Of a stretch of 35,053 bases of DNA, positions 32,197 through 35,053 are shown piece by piece (within the stretch, counting starts at the first letter, position 1; the number at the start of each line of letters is the position of its first letter). The position numbers were made by a program, and so were the translations under genes. The notes under the pieces are model-generated. The model was not told the DNA's origin. It did no database searches and saw only the letters and a list, made by a program, of their open reading frames with translations. Source of the stretch: Planktomarina sp. (GTDB lineage Bacteria; Pseudomonadota; Alphaproteobacteria; Rhodobacterales; Rhodobacteraceae); the NCBI GenBank assembly GCA_020630015.1, contig JAHDCF010000032.1:1-35053 (forward strand), in the 5' to 3' direction.

Positions 32197-32655
32197 ATGG
32201 GTGTGAAAGAAATTACCGGTTGGCATGTTTTGGCCATTTTCGGAACAGCCTTTGCCATCATCATATCCGTAAATCTGACCTTGGCATTCAAAGCAGTTTC
32301 CACATTTCCCGGCCTTGAAACCAAAAATTCCTATGTTGCAAGCCAAGCATTTCAAAAAAACAAAGATGAACAGTTGGGCCTGAATTGGCAGGTATCTGCG
32401 CGGGCATCGCAAGGGAAACTGCACCTGAAAATCGATGATCCATTTGGCCCGGTGATTGCCGAAATTGTGACTGCAACACTTGGGCGGGCCACTCATGTGG
32501 GGCAAGATCAATTTCCACAATTCAAACACAACGGTCGTTTTTTCGAAGCCCCGATTGTGCAACTTGAAAACGGCAATTGGAACCTTCGATTGGTGGCAAA
32601 ATCACAAAGTGGAAAAACATTTCAACAACGTGTCATCGTTGAGGTAACCCCATGA
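32197..32655 (+). CDS. ccoH: cbb3 oxidase assembly protein CcoH (FixH)
   Basis: A 152-residue membrane-anchored protein needed for cbb3 assembly. It has one N-terminal helix (GWHVLAIFGTAFAIIISVNLTLAF) and a periplasmic beta domain (LNWQVSARASQGKLHLKIDDPFGPVIAEIVTATLGRATH, then LENGNWNLRLVAKSQSGKTF), as in FixH. Start 32197 has AAGGA at 7-nt spacing; an ATG 18 bp upstream would overlap ccoG. It lies 4 bp after ccoG and overlaps ccoI as ATGA. Confidence 0.93.
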   Translation: MGVKEITGWHVLAIFGTAFAIIISVNLTLAFKAVSTFPGLETKNSYVASQAFQKNKDEQLGLNWQVSARASQGKLHLKIDDPFGPVIAEIVTATLGRATHVGQDQFPQFKHNGRFFEAPIVQLENGNWNLRLVAKSQSGKTFQQRVIVEVTP

Positions 32656-34766
32656 CAATGGCCTGTCCCGGATGCGCGGCAGGGGCCCTCGCAGCTGAAG
32701 AAGCCATCGTTGGGAAGGACGTTCCAACTCACGAAATTCTTTTACCAACGATCCACTGCATTTCCTGCGTCACAGCTGTCGAACGCATTTTGTTATCCAA
32801 GCCAGACATTAAATCCGCACGCGTCAACCTGAGCCGGAAACGCGCCGTGATTACCGCAACCTCCCCCGACATTGATCCAAAGCATTGGATCAATGCAATC
32901 GCTGCAGCCGGGTTCGAAGCCCACGAAGCGAAAGCCACGCAAACCAAATCGACTGATATGAATTTGCTGTTGCGTCTGGGTGTTGCTGGCTTTGCCATGA
33001 TGAATGTCATGTTGTTGTCCGTGGCTGTATGGTCAGGCGCCGCCGAAGTCACAAGAGAGTTTTTTCACTGGGTGTCTGCCTTGATTGCATTGCCCGCCAC
33101 CGTGTTTTGCGCACAACCATTTTTCAGCAGTGCATTTGGGGCCCTAAGGTCCAAACGATTAAACATGGATGTACCCATTTCATTGGCAATCATACTTGCC
33201 AGTGGCATGTCACTTTTTGAAACAATGATTGGCGGAACAGAAGCGTATTTCGACGCAGCTTTGTCACTCACCTTTTTCCTGTTGATCGGCAGATATCTTG
33301 AAAAACGAATGCGCAGTGTTGCGCGATCTGCCGCTGCCGATCTGGCGGCTTTGGAACCCGCACGGATCAACTGCATTCAAGGTAACGAACACATCAGCAA
33401 AAAAATCGACGACGTTCGCGCTTCGGATATTTTGTGGCTGTCTGCAGGAAGTCGGGTACCAGTCGATGCAGAACTGCAAGCAGATATCGTCATGGTGGAT
33501 GGCAGCGCAATCACCGGTGAAAGTGATCCCGTATCCCGTGTGAAAGGAAGTATCTTAGCCGCAGGTGAAGTCGTGTTGACCGGGCCGGTTCGCGCCAAAT
33601 GCATCGTAGACGCCAAGCATTCCACCCTTCGCCGAATGATCGAATTAACCAGCCTCGCCGAAGGGGCCCGCGGCCGTTACACCAGCTTGGCAGACAAAGC
33701 CGCAGGTCTTTATGCGCCATTGGTTCATGGCCTCGCCATATTGGCTTTCATTGCTTGGGTGGTGGCAACATCGGATGTGTACTTTGCGATCACTGTTGCG
33801 ATTTCAACATTGATTATCACCTGTCCATGTGCGCTTGGCTTGGCGGTTCCGGCCGTGACAACAGTTGCAACCGGGCGGTTGTACAGAAACGGCGTTTTGG
33901 TCAAATCAGAAACTGCTTTGGAAAGGATGGCAGAGGTCGATACAGTCATTTTTGATAAAACTGGTACGTTGACCCAACCCAAACTGAACTTGCCCAAAGG
34001 AATGCCCGTCAAACATCAAAGGGCACTCAAAGCTTTGGCACAAGCCAGTCAACACCCTTTGTCACAAAGTTTGTTGCCCCAACTCAAATCTGTTTCTTCA
34101 GCTGTATTGCACAACACCATCGAATTGGTAGGCAAAGGCATCCGTGGGGAATGTGATAAGCAAGATGTTTGGCTGGGGGCGGTAGATGAAATCGGAACCG
34201 CATTCCGGTTTGGAAAAACAACATATCCCCTCCCGCAAGTTGAAGAGATTATTCCGGGTGTTTCACAAACAATTTCCGAACTTCAAAAAATGGGACTCAC
34301 CATCCATCTTTTGACTGGCGACACGGAAAACCACGCGCGTTTTGCCAACCAAAGTTTGGGATGTGATAGGGTGCATGCGCAAGTCACCCCAGAGCATAAG
34401 CAGCAGGTCGTTCAAAGTTTGCAAGACCAAGGGTTGAAACCATTGATGGTTGGGGATGGTCTAAATGACACGATAGCCATGACGGCGGCTTGGGCATCAG
34501 CTGCCCCCGGTTCCGCACTTGAAGTCAGCCAAAATGCCGCGGATATCGTGATGTTGTCAAAAGATTTAAGACAACTTCCATCCACGCTTCGAATTGCCAA
34601 GGCATCAAAACAAAGGATTTTGGAAAACTTTGGGATCGCTGTTGTCTATAACAGCGTTGCAATTCCATTGGCCGTGGCGGGGTTTGCAACGCCTCTGCTG
34701 GCGGCATTGGCGATGTCCAGCAGTTCAATTCTTGTCACTCTTAATGCTTTGAGGATCCGTGCATGA
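32652..34766 (+). CDS. ccoI: Copper-translocating P-type ATPase CcoI (FixI)
   Basis: A P1B-type ATPase that moves Cu+ out of the cytoplasm for the CuB centre of cbb3. It has 704 residues: an extra CPGC near the N-terminus (C5, C8), a heavy-metal domain with CISC (C36, C39), the phosphatase motif ITGES, the transmembrane CPC at 391-393, the phosphorylated D435 in DKTGTLT, the HP motif in ASQHPLSQ and MVGDGLND. After GDGLND the usual APAL is TIAM here. It overlaps ccoH and ccoS by 4 bp each. Confidence 0.95.
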   Translation: MTMACPGCAAGALAAEEAIVGKDVPTHEILLPTIHCISCVTAVERILLSKPDIKSARVNLSRKRAVITATSPDIDPKHWINAIAAAGFEAHEAKATQTKSTDMNLLLRLGVAGFAMMNVMLLSVAVWSGAAEVTREFFHWVSALIALPATVFCAQPFFSSAFGALRSKRLNMDVPISLAIILASGMSLFETMIGGTEAYFDAALSLTFFLLIGRYLEKRMRSVARSAAADLAALEPARINCIQGNEHISKKIDDVRASDILWLSAGSRVPVDAELQADIVMVDGSAITGESDPVSRVKGSILAAGEVVLTGPVRAKCIVDAKHSTLRRMIELTSLAEGARGRYTSLADKAAGLYAPLVHGLAILAFIAWVVATSDVYFAITVAISTLIITCPCALGLAVPAVTTVATGRLYRNGVLVKSETALERMAEVDTVIFDKTGTLTQPKLNLPKGMPVKHQRALKALAQASQHPLSQSLLPQLKSVSSAVLHNTIELVGKGIRGECDKQDVWLGAVDEIGTAFRFGKTTYPLPQVEEIIPGVSQTISELQKMGLTIHLLTGDTENHARFANQSLGCDRVHAQVTPEHKQQVVQSLQDQGLKPLMVGDGLNDTIAMTAAWASAAPGSALEVSQNAADIVMLSKDLRQLPSTLRIAKASKQRILENFGIAVVYNSVAIPLAVAGFATPLLAALAMSSSSILVTLNALRIRA

Positions 34767-34903
34767 ATGTTTTGATTATCCTTGTACCTTGTTCCATCCT
34801 TTTGGGTCTCTTGGCTTTGGTTGGGTTCGTCTGGACCCTTTCGAATGGTCAATATGAAGACCTCGAAGGGGATGCCGCGCGTGCCGTGACCGACCCCGAT
34901 TGA
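34763..34903 (+). CDS. ccoS: cbb3 oxidase assembly protein CcoS
   Basis: A 46-residue protein with one N-terminal membrane helix (LIILVPCSILLGLLALVGFVW) followed by the CcoS-like SNGQYEDLEGDAARAV. CcoS is needed for cofactor insertion into cbb3. The ATG overlaps the ccoI stop (ATGA), as is usual for the last gene of ccoGHIS. No Shine-Dalgarno other than the coupling is evident. No clear terminator follows in the next 100 bp. Confidence 0.92.
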   Translation: MNVLIILVPCSILLGLLALVGFVWTLSNGQYEDLEGDAARAVTDPD

Positions 34904-35000
34904 AATTTACCAAAAACAATCACAGTGCGGTTTGAAATCACGATCAACATATTTTGGGATTCGTGACTGCGGCCGCTGGCAATCTAGAAACCGAATACAT

Positions 35001-35053
35001 TGGCGACCCCGGCAGGATTCGAACCTGCAACCTGCCCCTTAGGAGGGGGCTGC
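35001..35053 (-). tRNA. tRNA-Arg(CCU), 5' part outside window
   Basis: On the minus strand the 3' half of a tRNA is clear: anticodon stem GCCCC/GGGGC around the loop CTCCTAA with anticodon CCT (35043-35041), a 5-nt variable loop, T stem GCAGG/CCTGC with loop TTCGAAT, acceptor strand CGGGGTC, discriminator G and an encoded CCA at 35003-35001. The D arm and 5' acceptor strand lie beyond the window. Confidence 0.92.

Noticed and set aside
34904-35000. Terminator after ccoS
   Set aside because: No GC-rich stem followed by a T run was found on either strand; nothing else is seen in this 97-bp gap.

Overview
The window looks like a chromosomal segment of an alphaproteobacterium of the Rhodobacterales (Roseobacter-type). 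The signs are a C4-pathway 5-aminolevulinate synthase, a ccoNOQP-ccoGHIS cbb3 oxidase cluster with perfect FNR/FnrL boxes, translationally coupled operons with ATGA overlaps, and a 3'-CCA-encoding tRNA-Arg. No insertion sequence, prophage gene or CRISPR array was seen. Coding density is very high: every intergenic gap is under 300 bp, and several convergent gene pairs are separated by 0-5 bp.

Layout. 1-4262 (minus): yggT, recQ, yaaA, then hemA, which runs off the left edge. 4389-7685 (plus): an acyl-CoA-thioesterase-like protein, a UMF1-type MFS transporter, a lipoprotein form of MepA and a small secreted protein. 7691-9680: bdhA (minus) and a divergent MFS transporter. 9681-10512: an 11-bp iteron array, a structured leader and a YhhQ-type queuosine-precursor transporter. 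10513-10772: a densely folded RNA region with an 18-codon ORF behind an exceptionally long Shine-Dalgarno sequence and its own terminator. 10773-13361: arfB, a PLP phospho-lyase/aminotransferase and a small-molecule kinase, all overlapping. 13362-15244 (minus): pncA-pncB for NAD salvage. 15325-16904: trhO, a YCII-domain protein and a small membrane protein. 16908-24483 (minus): a ten-gene thiamine operon, thiD-thiO-thiS-thiG-thiE-thiF-thiY-tenA-thiZ-thiX, behind a TPP riboswitch. 24564-26958: a LysR regulator divergent from a yqjF/yqjG-like pair (DoxX and glutathionyl-hydroquinone reductase). 27117-34903: the complete cbb3 oxidase and its assembly genes. 35001-35053: the 3' part of tRNA-Arg(CCU).

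How the genes work together. The thiamine operon combines thiazole synthesis (ThiO, ThiS, ThiG, ThiF), pyrimidine salvage (ThiXYZ importer, TenA, ThiD) and coupling (ThiE) under TPP feedback. The cco cluster encodes the oxidase (NOQP) and its copper/redox assembly factors (GHIS), each half with its own FnrL box, so expression should rise when oxygen is low. The main candidate for something undescribed is the 10545-10755 RNA, whose mini-ORF lies behind a 17-nt complement of the 16S rRNA 3' end, just ahead of the ribosome-rescue gene arfB.
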